Counted from the first letter of the stretch, positions 53,721 to 62,719 are shown. The stretch is 64,000 nucleotides of DNA from Aliarcobacter cryaerophilus (GCF_014352935.1 NZ_CP060694.1:1956389-2020388), one strand, 5' to 3'. The notes: generated by a model from the sequence alone, not told the origin. Translations and numbers: made by a program.

Positions 53721-54402
53721 ACAAATTATATTTACAGCTTTTTTACTTTGGGCTGTAATTTTAATATTTCAATTTACAGATTTTGATATAAGATTTCAAT
53801 CTCTTTTTTATAATTTTGAAACAAAATCTTGGATTTTATCAAAAGATAATTATTTAGCAGATTTGATTTTTTATAGTGGATTTAAAAAAATATTTATAAT
53901 ATTTGCATCTATTATTTTACTTCTATCAATTTTGTCTTTTTTTAAAAAAATTAAAATATTAGAAAAGTACAAAAAAGGTTTATTAATAGTCTGCTTAAGC
54001 ACTATTTTAGTACCTTCTTTAGCTTCTTTAAAAAGTGTTACAAATGTTCCTTGTCCTGTAGATATTATAGAATTTGGTGGGGATTCAATTGATGTAAAAA
54101 TTCTTGAATCATATCCAAAAGATTATATTCAAGAAAAAAAACAGAGATGTTGGCCAGCTGGTCATGCAACAATGGGTTTCTCTTTGATGTCTCTATATTT
54201 TTTATTTAAAAAACCTAGAAATCAAAAAATAGCTCTAGCTTTTGGTATAACAGTAGGTGTATTAACTGGAGGATATAAAATATTAATTGGTGACCACTTT
54301 TTAAGTCACACATTAGTTACTATGATATTAGCTTGGTTAGTAATTTTAATTATTCATAAATTAATAATAAAGGAAAACTTTGAGAAATCAACCAAAATAT
54401 AA
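53698..54402 (+). CDS. PAP2-family membrane phosphatase
   Basis: This 234-residue protein has about six membrane helices and the PAP2 motifs: LKSVTNVPCP in place of KX6RP, WPAGHATMGFSL (the PSGH-type motif) and GDHFLSHTLVTM with the catalytic histidine. Family members remove phosphate from lipid A, undecaprenyl pyrophosphate or phosphatidate. It overlaps eptA by 23 bases and dgkA by 23 bases, so the three are translationally coupled. Next to an EptA enzyme, a lipid A phosphatase (LpxE/LpxF-like) is the likely function; the substrate is inferred. Confidence 0.87.
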   Translation: MKLEKKTKQIIFTAFLLWAVILIFQFTDFDIRFQSLFYNFETKSWILSKDNYLADLIFYSGFKKIFIIFASIILLLSILSFFKKIKILEKYKKGLLIVCLSTILVPSLASLKSVTNVPCPVDIIEFGGDSIDVKILESYPKDYIQEKKQRCWPAGHATMGFSLMSLYFLFKKPRNQKIALAFGITVGVLTGGYKILIGDHFLSHTLVTMILAWLVILIIHKLIIKENFEKSTKI

Positions 54403-54742
54403 CTTTTTTAAAAATACATCTTATGCATTAAAAGGTTTAATTGACTTAATAAAAAATGAAACTTCATTTAAAATTGAGTTAATAGTAACAATTCTTCTAA
54501 TTCCTGTAATTATTTTTATTGATACAAACTTAACAAATAAAGCTATTTTATTTATAACTTTAATGGGGATGATTTTAGCTGAAGCAATAAATAGTGCAAT
54601 AGAGAGAGTTGTAGATTTAGTAACTCTTGAACATAATCCTATGGCTGGTCGAGCAAAAGATGTCGGAAGTACTATTGTATTTATTAGTATCTCTATTTTT
54701 GTAATTACATGGGTAATTATATTATTTGATATTTGTAAATAA
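54380..54742 (+). CDS. dgkA: Diacylglycerol kinase DgkA
   Basis: This 120-residue three-helix membrane kinase phosphorylates diacylglycerol to phosphatidic acid. The family motif EAINSAIERVVDL near residue 70 and GRAKDVGSTIVFISI are visible. The start is TTG with AAGGAAAAC in front, overlapping the PAP2 gene. The position is telling: EptA releases diacylglycerol when it uses phosphatidylethanolamine, and DgkA recycles it. Confidence 0.94.
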   Translation: MRNQPKYNFFKNTSYALKGLIDLIKNETSFKIELIVTILLIPVIIFIDTNLTNKAILFITLMGMILAEAINSAIERVVDLVTLEHNPMAGRAKDVGSTIVFISISIFVITWVIILFDICK

Positions 54743-54820
54743 ATTGTCAAGTAAAAAAACATAATATCTTTAAACTATTCTTTTACAATTCTAAATATAA
54801 AAAATATTTAGGAGTAAATT

Positions 54821-55222
54821 ATGAAAGCATTTTTAATAGCAACTTTAGTTGCAACTTTAAGTTTTAGTGCTACGGTTGATGATTTTTTAGAGTCTTTAAA
54901 ACAAGAAGTTTTAAAAACAGATTCATCTTTTAAAGGTTTCGATTATAAAAGAGGGGAAGAGATCTTTTTATCAAAAAATGTTGGAAAAAAAGGTGAATTA
55001 ATCTCTTGTGCATCTTGCCATGGTACAGATTTAAATAAATCAAATCAAAATTATTTTACAGGTAAAGAAATAGATGCTCTTTCACCAAAAGTAAATCCAA
55101 AAAGATTTACAGATAAAACAGAGATTGAAAAATGGTTAAAAAGAAACTTCAATGATGTTTATAACCGTGAAGGAACACCACTTGAAAAAGGTGATGTAAT
55201 AACTTACATCATAAATAAGTAA
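54821..55222 (+). CDS. Monohaem cytochrome c, SHP-type (DUF1924)
   Basis: This is a 133-residue exported c-type cytochrome. The signal peptide (about 1-17) is followed by FKGFDYKRGEEIFLSKNVG and the haem site CASCH near residue 65. The ending NREGTPLEKGDVITYII with the DUF1924 pattern matches sphaeroides haem protein (SHP) relatives, which bind O2 and can act in nitric oxide or oxygen chemistry. It is the first gene of a cytochrome operon with a diheme cytochrome, a cytochrome b561 and a two-component system, the known SHP-DHC cluster type. Confidence 0.88.
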   Translation: MKAFLIATLVATLSFSATVDDFLESLKQEVLKTDSSFKGFDYKRGEEIFLSKNVGKKGELISCASCHGTDLNKSNQNYFTGKEIDALSPKVNPKRFTDKTEIEKWLKRNFNDVYNREGTPLEKGDVITYIINK

Positions 55223-55237
55223 TAAAGGAGCAAAAAG

Positions 55238-55741
55238 ATGAAAGAATTAATTCTTTTAGGACTTACTAGCTCTTTCTTATTTGCTGGAGGAATTAGCGTA
55301 TCTGTTAAACCAGTTGATAATACAATTTACGAAAAAGAGTGTGGTAGTTGTCATTTTGCATATCCAGCAGGACTACTTCCTAGTAACTCTTGGAATAAAA
55401 TGATCTCTAATTTAAGTGACCACTTTGGTGATGATGCAACTGTAGATGAAAAAACTTTTCAAACTATTTCAAGCTATTTAAATGAGAATAGTGCTGAAAA
55501 AAGTATGCAATATAAAAGAAGTAGAAAAATAGTTGAGAATTTAAATGGGGTTATTCCAGATTCTATTTCAAAAATGCCATATATGAAAAAGAAACATCAA
55601 GATATAAAAGAACATTTAATAACTCAAAAAGAGGTTAAAGGTTTATTTAACTGTACAGCTTGCCATCAAAATGCAAAAAAAGGTATATTTAGTGATGATG
55701 ATGTAAAAATTCCAAACTATGGAAGATGGGAGAAAAATTAA
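55238..55741 (+). CDS. Diheme cytochrome c (DHC family)
   Basis: This 167-residue periplasmic cytochrome has a signal peptide (about 1-16) and two haem motifs, CGSCH near residue 35 and CTACH near 137. The typical DHC segments are FAYPAGLLPSNSWNKM, NLSDHFGDDATVDE, and MPYMKKKHQDI. In other bacteria DHC passes electrons between a cytochrome b and SHP. It ends two bases before the cytochrome b561 ATG. The same layout reappears at the C-terminus of the next gene. Confidence 0.92.
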   Translation: MKELILLGLTSSFLFAGGISVSVKPVDNTIYEKECGSCHFAYPAGLLPSNSWNKMISNLSDHFGDDATVDEKTFQTISSYLNENSAEKSMQYKRSRKIVENLNGVIPDSISKMPYMKKKHQDIKEHLITQKEVKGLFNCTACHQNAKKGIFSDDDVKIPNYGRWEKN

Positions 55742-55742
55742 T

Positions 55743-56859
55743 ATGCAAAAATCATATATTTGGTCACTGCCAACAAGGGTTTTTCATCTCTTGTTTGCTT
55801 TGTTTATTCTAATTGCTTTTTTAACAGACGATGATAAACTTCTAAAATTTCATGCAATTGCTGGTTACTCTATTTTGATTTTATTGGTTTTTAGAGTTTA
55901 TTGGGGATATTTTGGTCCAAAATACTCTTTATTTAGGGATTTTCCAGCAAATAAGAGTGAAGCTAAAGAGTTTTTTAAAAATATCTTCGATGATAAACAA
56001 AAATACATAGGTCACAATCCATTAGCTTCTTATGTGATGATAGCTATGCTAATTGTTACTTTTATTGTAATTGTTACAGGAGTTTTAGCTTATGGAATAC
56101 AAGAAGGAAAGGGATTAGCATCTTTTTTAAATGACTCTTTTTTTAAAAATATGAAACTTTTTAAAGAGATTCATGAATTCTTTGCAAATTTTCTTATTTT
56201 TTTAATTGTTGCACACTTAACTGGAGTTGCCTTTGATAGAGTGTTTCATAAAAAACATGAAACTCTAAACTCAATAGCAACTGGATATAAAATGACTTCT
56301 GAAGATGAGAGTATAAAACTATCATTTTTTCAAAAATTATTTGCTATTGTTATGTTTGTAGCTTTTATAGCTTTTTTGATTTTTAATCTTTATAAACCAG
56401 ATAATGCTTTAGTTGCTTCAAAATTTGAGCCAATTGATTATAAAACACAAAATGTAGATTTTGTAAACGAGTGTGGAAGTTGCCATACTCTTTATCCCAC
56501 CAAATCTATTGCCTAAAAAATCATGGGAATTAATTATGGGTGATTTGGAAAATCATTTTGGTGATGATGCCAGTTTAGATGAAGATGTAAATAAAAATAT
56601 TTTAACTTTTTTATTAAAAAATAGTGCAGAAACTTCAACTATGCAAGCTAGCTGGAATTTTCTAAATTCAATAGGAGATAAAGATATAATTGCTTTATCA
56701 AAAACATCTTATTGGGAAAGAAAACACAAAAAGATTCCAAAAGAAGTATTTAAAAATGAAAAGGTAAAAAGTGTTGCAAACTGTAAAGCTTGTCATAGTG
56801 ATATTGAAAAAGGGTTGATTGAATATGAAAATATTAAAGATATTTCTGATTTTATGTAG
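55743..56859 (+). pseudogene. Cytochrome b561 - diheme cytochrome c fusion, interrupted by one base
   Basis: The first part (from the ATG at 55743) is a cytochrome b561 with four or five helices: PTRVFHLLFALFILIAF with its haem histidine, HAIAGYSILILLVFRVYWG, and LIVAHLTGVAFDRVFHKKHETLNSIA. It continues into a DHC-like domain with CGSCH, but the frame stops at 56516. The rest of that domain (LLPKKSWELIMGDLENHFGD, then CKACH) is in another frame to 56859. Removing one C from the CCC at 56496-56498 restores an uninterrupted 371-residue protein matching the DHC pattern. Present as written, it gives a cytochrome b with a truncated tail. A read error and a real frameshift are both possible. Confidence 0.85.
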
Positions 56860-57214
56860 TATATTTTTGTTTTTAAATGGTGACGATGATTACAAAAAAT
56901 ATAAGCACTCTTACAAGAATTTAGATTATTTAAATTTAGATGAAAAGCAAGTAAAAGCTATAAAAAATATTCTTTTAGAGCTAAAAGATGAGTATAAAGA
57001 GTTTTATGAATTTAAAGATGATATTGAAGATGATATTGAAGATTTAATAGAAGAGTCAAATTTTGATGAGAATTTATATATTCAAAAAAGTATGGAAATC
57101 AAAAAAAAGGCTACAATTTTAGAAGCTAAAAGAATAAAAAAGATATTAGAAATTTTAAATGAAGAGCAAAGAGATGAATTTGCAGATCATTTCAAGGAGT
57201 GGATAATTGAATAA
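56825..57214 (+). CDS. Spy/CpxP-like periplasmic protein
   Basis: This 129-residue protein has a short signal peptide (about 1-20) and then almost entirely helical, highly charged sequence: LNLDEKQVKAIKNILLEL, EDDIEDLIEESNFDENLY, and LEILNEEQRDEFADHFKEW. The alternation and the paired Glu/Gln helices resemble Spy/CpxP or periplasmic heavy-metal-sensor proteins, which regulate a neighbouring histidine kinase. It starts within the end of the fusion gene and overlaps the response regulator by 8 bases. The ATG at 56825 is preferred over a TTG six bases upstream. Confidence 0.7.
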   Translation: MKILKIFLILCSIFLFLNGDDDYKKYKHSYKNLDYLNLDEKQVKAIKNILLELKDEYKEFYEFKDDIEDDIEDLIEESNFDENLYIQKSMEIKKKATILEAKRIKKILEILNEEQRDEFADHFKEWIIE

Positions 57215-57872
57215 AAAGGTTTTGTTAGTTGAAGATGATTTACAAATACAATCTTTGATAGTTGATTATCTAAAAGATTATGGATTTATTGTTACTGCTT
57301 TTGATAATCCAAAAGATGTATTAGAAGATTTTAAACTAAACAGTGACTACTCTATTATAATTTTAGATTTGATGCTTCCATTTATGGATGGATTTGATCT
57401 GTTTAATAAGCTAAAAGAGATTAAAAATATACCTATAATTATCTCAACTGCAAGAGGTGATATTGGAAACAAAATACATGGCTTTGAGCTTGGAGCTGAT
57501 GATTATCTTGCAAAGCCTTATGAACCAAGAGAGTTGGTTTTAAGAATAGAGTCTATTTTAAAAAGAAACTCAACTAAATCTTTTAAAATTGGTGATTTTA
57601 CAATAGATAAAGATAACAGAACTGTTTTAATAGATGATTATGCAATTGATTTTACGAAAATAGAGTTTGAAATTTTTATCTATTTAATTGAAAATAAAAA
57701 TAAAATATCTTCAAGAGAGCAGATTTTAAATGCTACTTCTTTAGATTTTAATACAAAAAATAGAACTATTGATATGCATATTTCAAATATTAGAGCAAAA
57801 ATTGGTGATGATTCAAAAAACCCTAAATATATAAAATCTATTTGGGGAATTGGTTATAAGTTTGTAGCTTAG
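57207..57872 (+). CDS. OmpR-type response regulator of the cytochrome operon
   Basis: This 221-residue regulator has receiver residues VEDD near 7-10, ILDLMLPFMDGFD with the phospho-Asp near 55, and LAKPYEPREL near 106, and a winged-helix domain ending GIGYKFVA. The TTG start has AAGGAGTGGATAA in front and overlaps the Spy-like gene. Its kinase follows after one base. Position in the SHP/DHC operon suggests control by redox or periplasmic stress; that is inferred. Confidence 0.92.
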   Translation: MNKKVLLVEDDLQIQSLIVDYLKDYGFIVTAFDNPKDVLEDFKLNSDYSIIILDLMLPFMDGFDLFNKLKEIKNIPIIISTARGDIGNKIHGFELGADDYLAKPYEPRELVLRIESILKRNSTKSFKIGDFTIDKDNRTVLIDDYAIDFTKIEFEIFIYLIENKNKISSREQILNATSLDFNTKNRTIDMHISNIRAKIGDDSKNPKYIKSIWGIGYKFVA

Positions 57873-57873
57873 A

Positions 57874-59064
57874 ATGTCTATTTTCAAAAAATTAACTATC
57901 CTTTTTATTATTAGCTTTGTTTTAATGACTGTAATTGGATTGTGGATTGATAATATAAATTTAAAAAGAGTTGATAATTTTGCAAAAGAGAAATACCTAA
58001 AAGTTATTGACGATATTTTTAAAAATATAGAAAATAAAAATTATTTAGATTCTTTGATTTCAAAAAATAGTTTAGAAAAAGTAAATTTTTTAGATGAAAA
58101 TAATTTAGAAACTATATATTCTCAAAATTCTGCATTTACAGATATATCTATTTTGAAATATAAATCATCAAATATCTACATTCTAAAAATAAAATATTTA
58201 GATGAGTCATATATTTTCAAAGCATTAGATGAAGAGAGTTTTAATGATAAAACTATTTTAAATGTACTAGTATTTTTAGATATTTTTGCACTTTTAATAA
58301 TGTTTTTATTTATAATTAAACTTCTAAGCCCACTAAAAACTATAACTAAAGAGTTAAAAGCTTTTGCAAATGGTAATTTATCAACAAGAATAGATATAAA
58401 ATCCAACGATGAAATTGGAACTTTAGCAAAGAGTTTTAATAATATGGCAAGTTCTTTAGAAAACTCTATAAAAACAAGAGAGGAGTTACTTCGTGATATT
58501 GGGCATGAGTTAAGAACTCCAATAGCAAAAGGAAAATTTGCTATTGAAAAAATAGATGATTTTTCACAAAAAGAGCTACTTAAAAAGATTTTTCAAGATT
58601 TAGAAAAACTTACAAATGAACTAATTGAGCTTGAAAAACTAAATATTTCAAAATTAAATTTAACAATATTTAGTGCAGAGACTTTAGTGTTAGAATCTTT
58701 GGGAAAACTATATTTAGAAGATGAAAGTAAGGTAGATATAGAAATTTTTGAAGATTTTAAAATAGAAGGTGATTTATATTATTTATCAATTGCACTTAAA
58801 AATCTAATTGATAACGCTTTAAAATACGCTATTTCATTTCCAATAATCATAAAAGTAGATAAAAATCAAATCTCTATTTTAAATAGTGGTGAAAAACTAT
58901 CAAAAGAGTTTGAGTATTATCTAAAACCTTTTACTCAAGAACTTATTCAAAGAGATGGCTTTGGTTTAGGTTTAAGCATTGTAAAAAAGATTCTTGATAA
59001 ACACAATTTTGAACTCATTTATAGTTATAAAAATGGCTTTAATATTTTTACAATTCATCTCTAA
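57874..59064 (+). CDS. Sensor histidine kinase with HAMP domain
   Basis: This 396-residue kinase has two membrane segments (about 7-27 and 128-150), a 100-residue periplasmic domain, a HAMP linker (about 150-205, LLSPLKTITKELKAFANGNL), phospho-acceptor HELRTPIAKGKF near residue 210, and ATPase motifs LIDNALKYA and GFGLGLSIV. It ends overlapping by 17 bases with the convergent HD-GYP gene. It is the last gene of the cytochrome operon. Confidence 0.92.
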   Translation: MSIFKKLTILFIISFVLMTVIGLWIDNINLKRVDNFAKEKYLKVIDDIFKNIENKNYLDSLISKNSLEKVNFLDENNLETIYSQNSAFTDISILKYKSSNIYILKIKYLDESYIFKALDEESFNDKTILNVLVFLDIFALLIMFLFIIKLLSPLKTITKELKAFANGNLSTRIDIKSNDEIGTLAKSFNNMASSLENSIKTREELLRDIGHELRTPIAKGKFAIEKIDDFSQKELLKKIFQDLEKLTNELIELEKLNISKLNLTIFSAETLVLESLGKLYLEDESKVDIEIFEDFKIEGDLYYLSIALKNLIDNALKYAISFPIIIKVDKNQISILNSGEKLSKEFEYYLKPFTQELIQRDGFGLGLSIVKKILDKHNFELIYSYKNGFNIFTIHL

Positions 59065-60624
59065 AAGTTTCTCTAATTTTTAAAAATTCATCTAAATGTT
59101 CAAAAAAGATATCTACAAGTTTAGGGTCGAAATGTTTTGCTCTTTCTTCTTTAAAAAGATTAAATATTTTTTCATCATCCCAAGCCTTTTTATAGACCCT
59201 ATCACTTCCTAATGCATCAAAAACATCAGCAAGTGCTGTAATTCTTCCATAAATATGAATATTTTCAGCTTTCAAACCATTTGGGTAACCACTTCCATCC
59301 CATTTTTCATGATGCTCATTTGCAACAATCGCAGCCATTTTTAAAAGAGGTCTATTTGAGTGTTTTAACATTTCATAACCCAATTTGGCATGAGTATTCA
59401 TAATCTCTCTTTCAGTTTCATCAAAACGTCCTGGTTTATTCAAAATTGCATCTGGAATTGCTACTTTTCCAATATCATGCATTGGACTTGCTTGCTTTAG
59501 CATTTCAGCTTCTTTTTTATCTAATCCATAATAAATTGCTAAAAGTTTAGAGTATTCGGCTACCCTTTTAACGTGATTTCCAGTCTCTTTACTTCTACTT
59601 TCACCAATAGAACCCATAGTAAATACAACTTCTTTTTGAGTATTTTCTATCTCTTCATTTAACTTTGTTATTTCATTTAATCCATCTTTTACTTTTGCTT
59701 CAATTTCATCAACAGATAAACCTACATTTTTATAAACTTTGTATCCTAAAACTACTATTAAAAAGATAATTAAAAGCAATAAAAAAAGTATACTAATATA
59801 TGTAAAATTAATAAAATTTGATGTCAAATCAGCTATTTCTTTTTGGATTTCTGAACTATAAACTTTATTTTGATTAATAACATCTAAAATTTTATTTCTT
59901 AATATTAACTCTTTATCTTCAATATTTTTTAGCTCTACAACAATATTTCCAACTTTATTTACAACTTCTAAATACTCTAAAATAGTCTCATCTTTATAGT
60001 TATTTTTTAATAACTCTATTTTATGAAGCCATTTATCAAGAGTCTTTTTATCTCTATATTGATATAAAGCCTCTTTGCTATAATATTCAACATCGCTAAA
60101 AAGTTTAAATATTTCATAGCTTTTTAAAGAAGCTATTTTTAAATCTAATTCTTTTCTAATTTGATTTTCTAAAGGATATACAATATCAAAATCTTTTTTG
60201 AATTGTATTTTAATCTCTTGAAGTTTATAAATTTCAGTAAAAACATCTTCTATTTGTTTTTCATTTTCAAATAATAAATCTAATTTTGTTGAAATTATTT
60301 TATCTTTATGAATATCTGAAATAAAAAAATCAACAAAATCATTTTCATCTTTTATAGTAAAAAGTTTTTCAATATCTTCAAATTCTAATTCAAATTTTAA
60401 GAAATCCTCTTTTTTTGTTTTAATTCTTCTATTGATTCTACATTTGTAGTATCTTTTAACAATTCATTCATCTTATCTTGTATAAATACTAAATCACTAA
60501 TTGCTTGTTTAGTTTGATTATTTTCTTTTATTTGATATATTACAAGCGTATTTATTGCAGTTATTATAAATATTATTGTAGCCATTATTATAAAACTATA
60601 CTTTACAATTTTCTTAATATTCAT
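59048..60624 (-). pseudogene. HD-GYP domain membrane receptor, interrupted at an A7 tract
   Basis: The C-terminal part is an HD-GYP domain: HDIGKVAIPDAILNKPG and HHEKWDGSGYPNGL, typical of c-di-GMP phosphodiesterases. Upstream the same frame is open, without stops, to about 60460, encoding a helical periplasmic sensor. The real N-terminus with its first membrane helix (from ATG 60624) is in another frame that stops at 60397 after 75 residues. Adding one A to the A7 tract at 60410-60416 (T on the plus strand) joins them into a 525-residue receptor: helix near 10-32, about 230-residue sensor, second helix, HD-GYP. An internal TTG at 59827 could yield a short form. A phase switch, mutation or read error are all possible. 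Confidence 0.8.
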
Positions 60625-60701
60625 AAAATAACCACCTAGTTTTTATATTAGAAAAGAATTTTAACATTTTATTGCTCGATATTGTTTTAGATTTAATTTT
60701 G

Positions 60702-60707
60702 TATAAT
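60702..60707 (+). promoter_or_regulatory. Possible -10 box of thyX
   Basis: TATAAT in TTGTATAATC, 31 bases before the GTG start. No good -35 box precedes it, as is common in Campylobacterota. Confidence 0.55.
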
Positions 60708-60737
60708 CTAAATTCAATTTTTTATAAAGGCAAAATA

Positions 60738-61559
60738 GTGATAAAAAAAATAAATGAAAAACAAAATATCTTAAATGACAATATTGGTTTTGTAGAGAAT
60801 TGGGATTTTTCAAAAGCAAATCTAAATGAAGAAAACAGAATTTTAGCTATTACTCAAGTTGCTTCAATTTGTTATCAAAATCCAAAAGCACTTGGAAGTG
60901 AAAGTCTGTACAACAGACTGATGGCAGAGAGTATGGGATTACCAAGTTCTAGTTTTGAATTTGTTCCAGTTTTACTAGATTATGAAAATCCAAAACATCA
61001 AGAAATTTTAAAATTAGAGTATTCAAACTGTAAAAAATTTGGTGAAATCTTAGATGACAGATATTTGCTTACAAATTATAGAGCATTAGTTTATGATTTT
61101 GAAAACGATAAAGATAAATTTAGTTTTGATATTCGAACAATTTTTAATACACAAGAAGAGTGCAAAATCATAAAAGAGTATTTCAAAGTGTTTTTATTTA
61201 AAGTAGATTTTCCTACAAGAAGCCAAATGGTGAGACATAGAATTTCTTGGCAAGAATTAAGTAGAAGATATGTAAGTGCTAAAAGAGTACCTTTTGAATT
61301 TTATGTTAGTGAAAAATTAAAAGAGAATCAAAAAGTTCAAGATTTAATCAAACAAAGTGAAGATTTATATTTTGAATTACTTGAAAATGGAGTTAAACCT
61401 CAAGAAGCTAGACGTGTAATTCCTCAAATGGGTTACACTCAAATTTGGGGTGCATTTATGCCAAAACAGCTTGATAATTATTTTAAATTAAGACTTGACG
61501 AACACGCTCAATGGGAAATTAGACAAACTGCAATTGCAATGCAAGAGCTTTTAAGATGA
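60738..61559 (+). CDS. thyX: FAD-dependent thymidylate synthase ThyX
   Basis: ThyX methylates dUMP to dTMP using FAD and methylene-THF and replaces ThyA in many Campylobacterota. The RHR-x6-S-type motif is in MVRHRISWQELSRRYVS near residue 165, and QTAIAMQEL lies at the end. I use the GTG at 60738 (AAGG seven bases upstream), 273 residues; the frame is open further up to a poor start at 60672 that would overlap the -10 box. It overlaps the TRIC gene by 4 bases. Confidence 0.94.
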   Translation: MIKKINEKQNILNDNIGFVENWDFSKANLNEENRILAITQVASICYQNPKALGSESLYNRLMAESMGLPSSSFEFVPVLLDYENPKHQEILKLEYSNCKKFGEILDDRYLLTNYRALVYDFENDKDKFSFDIRTIFNTQEECKIIKEYFKVFLFKVDFPTRSQMVRHRISWQELSRRYVSAKRVPFEFYVSEKLKENQKVQDLIKQSEDLYFELLENGVKPQEARRVIPQMGYTQIWGAFMPKQLDNYFKLRLDEHAQWEIRQTAIAMQELLR

Positions 61560-62173
61560 GTGCTTTAGAGATTGCTGATATTATTGGAATAATCTCTTTT
61601 GCTCTTAGTGGTTTTTTAATAGCAGTTCACTGTAAACTAGATATTCTAGGAGTTTTTATATCTGCGTTTTTAACTGCTTTTGGTGGTGGGATGACAAGAG
61701 ATGTTTTAGCAGATAGAACTCCTTACGTTTTTACTTCAAATTTACCTCTTAGTTTAGTAATTGCAACAGTTTTAATTGCAATGCTTTTTAAACTTCATAA
61801 AATTACGAATTTAGAGGGTAAATGGGCTTTTGTAATCTCTGATGCAATTGGACTTTCATCATTTGCAATAACAGGTGCAATAATTGCAATTGAGAGCGAT
61901 TTTAACTTCTTAAGTGCTGTAATGCTTGCATTTATAACTGCTGTTGGTGGAGGAACTATAAGAGATGTTTTAATAAATAGAATGCCTTTTATTTTAGTTT
62001 CAGAGTTTTATGCAACTGTTGCTTTAATTATAGGAAGTGTTGTTTATATTTTAGATGCATTTGAACTTAGAAATATATTCTCTTTGATTATTGTATTTAT
62101 ATTTGGAGTTGTTTTAAGAGTTCTTGCATACTATAAAAAGTGGCATTTACCAACTTTATCAAAAGAAAATTAA
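61556..62173 (+). CDS. TRIC/YicG-family (UPF0126) membrane protein
   Basis: This 205-residue protein consists of two copies of a three-helix unit, each carrying a Gly-rich motif: AFGGGMTRDVLADRTPYVF near 38-56 and AVGGGTIRDVLINRMPFIL near 123-141. The pattern matches bacterial relatives of trimeric intracellular cation channels. ATGA overlaps the thyX stop. The ion and physiological role are unknown; glycine uptake has been suggested for some relatives. Confidence 0.9.
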   Translation: MSALEIADIIGIISFALSGFLIAVHCKLDILGVFISAFLTAFGGGMTRDVLADRTPYVFTSNLPLSLVIATVLIAMLFKLHKITNLEGKWAFVISDAIGLSSFAITGAIIAIESDFNFLSAVMLAFITAVGGGTIRDVLINRMPFILVSEFYATVALIIGSVVYILDAFELRNIFSLIIVFIFGVVLRVLAYYKKWHLPTLSKEN

Positions 62174-62226
62174 TCTTCTGTTTACTTTTTAAAGCTACAA
62201 TCTTGAAAATTTTTAAAAGGAAAAAT

Positions 62227-62688
62227 ATGTTAAAAAAAATAGTTCTAGCTACACTTTTAGCTTTAGGATTAAATGCAGCTCCACTTGCTGTTGATAGTGT
62301 TGTTGATAACTTAAAAATTAAAGATCAAAATGAAGTTGAAAAAGTTATCGATACAAATGTAAAAACTATACTTTTTGCAAGTGATAAAAGTACAAGCGAT
62401 ATGTTAAGAGATTATCTTTTACCTCTAAGTGAGAAAGAGAATATTTTAGAAAAAAATGGTGCTGTTTATGTTGCTGATATTTCAGGAATGCCAAGTTTAA
62501 TATCTAAATTTATAGCTCTTCCAAAAATGAAAAAATACCCATTTTCAGTTTTATTATTAGATGATACAAACAAAGATAACTTTATAAAAGAAGATGGAAA
62601 AATTATTGTTTATAGTTTAGAAAATGGAAAAGTTGTAAAAATAGATAAAATCTCTACAAAAGAAGAGTTAGCTAAATTTATTAAATAA
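62227..62688 (+). CDS. Exported protein of unknown function, thioredoxin-like pattern
   Basis: This 153-residue protein has a signal peptide (MLKKIVLATLLALGLNAAP) and a mature domain of about 135 residues with repeated strand-helix pattern: KTILFASDKSTSDMLRDYL, AVYVADISGMPSLISKFI, and KYPFSVLLLDD. There is no CxxC, so a redox role is unlikely. AAAAGGAAAAAT precedes the ATG, which I prefer to an upstream in-frame start at 62140 that overlaps the TRIC gene. It is conserved-looking but not named. Confidence 0.7.
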   Translation: MLKKIVLATLLALGLNAAPLAVDSVVDNLKIKDQNEVEKVIDTNVKTILFASDKSTSDMLRDYLLPLSEKENILEKNGAVYVADISGMPSLISKFIALPKMKKYPFSVLLLDDTNKDNFIKEDGKIIVYSLENGKVVKIDKISTKEELAKFIK

Positions 62689-62692
62689 ACAC

Positions 62693-62719
62693 TAGAGGAG
62701 AAGTTTTATCTCTCCTCTA
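62693..62719. terminator. Bidirectional terminator, 62688 gene and purN
   Basis: TAGAGGAGA (62693-62701) pairs with TCTCCTCTA (62711-62719). It lies across the end of purN and just after the previous gene, which are convergent. Confidence 0.8.

Noticed and set aside
56473..56859. Independent 128-residue ORF beginning MEVAILFIPP
   Set aside because: It is the frame-shifted remainder of the cytochrome b561-DHC fusion; its start has no ribosome site and its first residues do not match the DHC pattern.
60397..60624. Separate 75-residue membrane protein
   Set aside because: It is the N-terminus of the HD-GYP receptor cut off at the A7 run; the other frame continues without stops.
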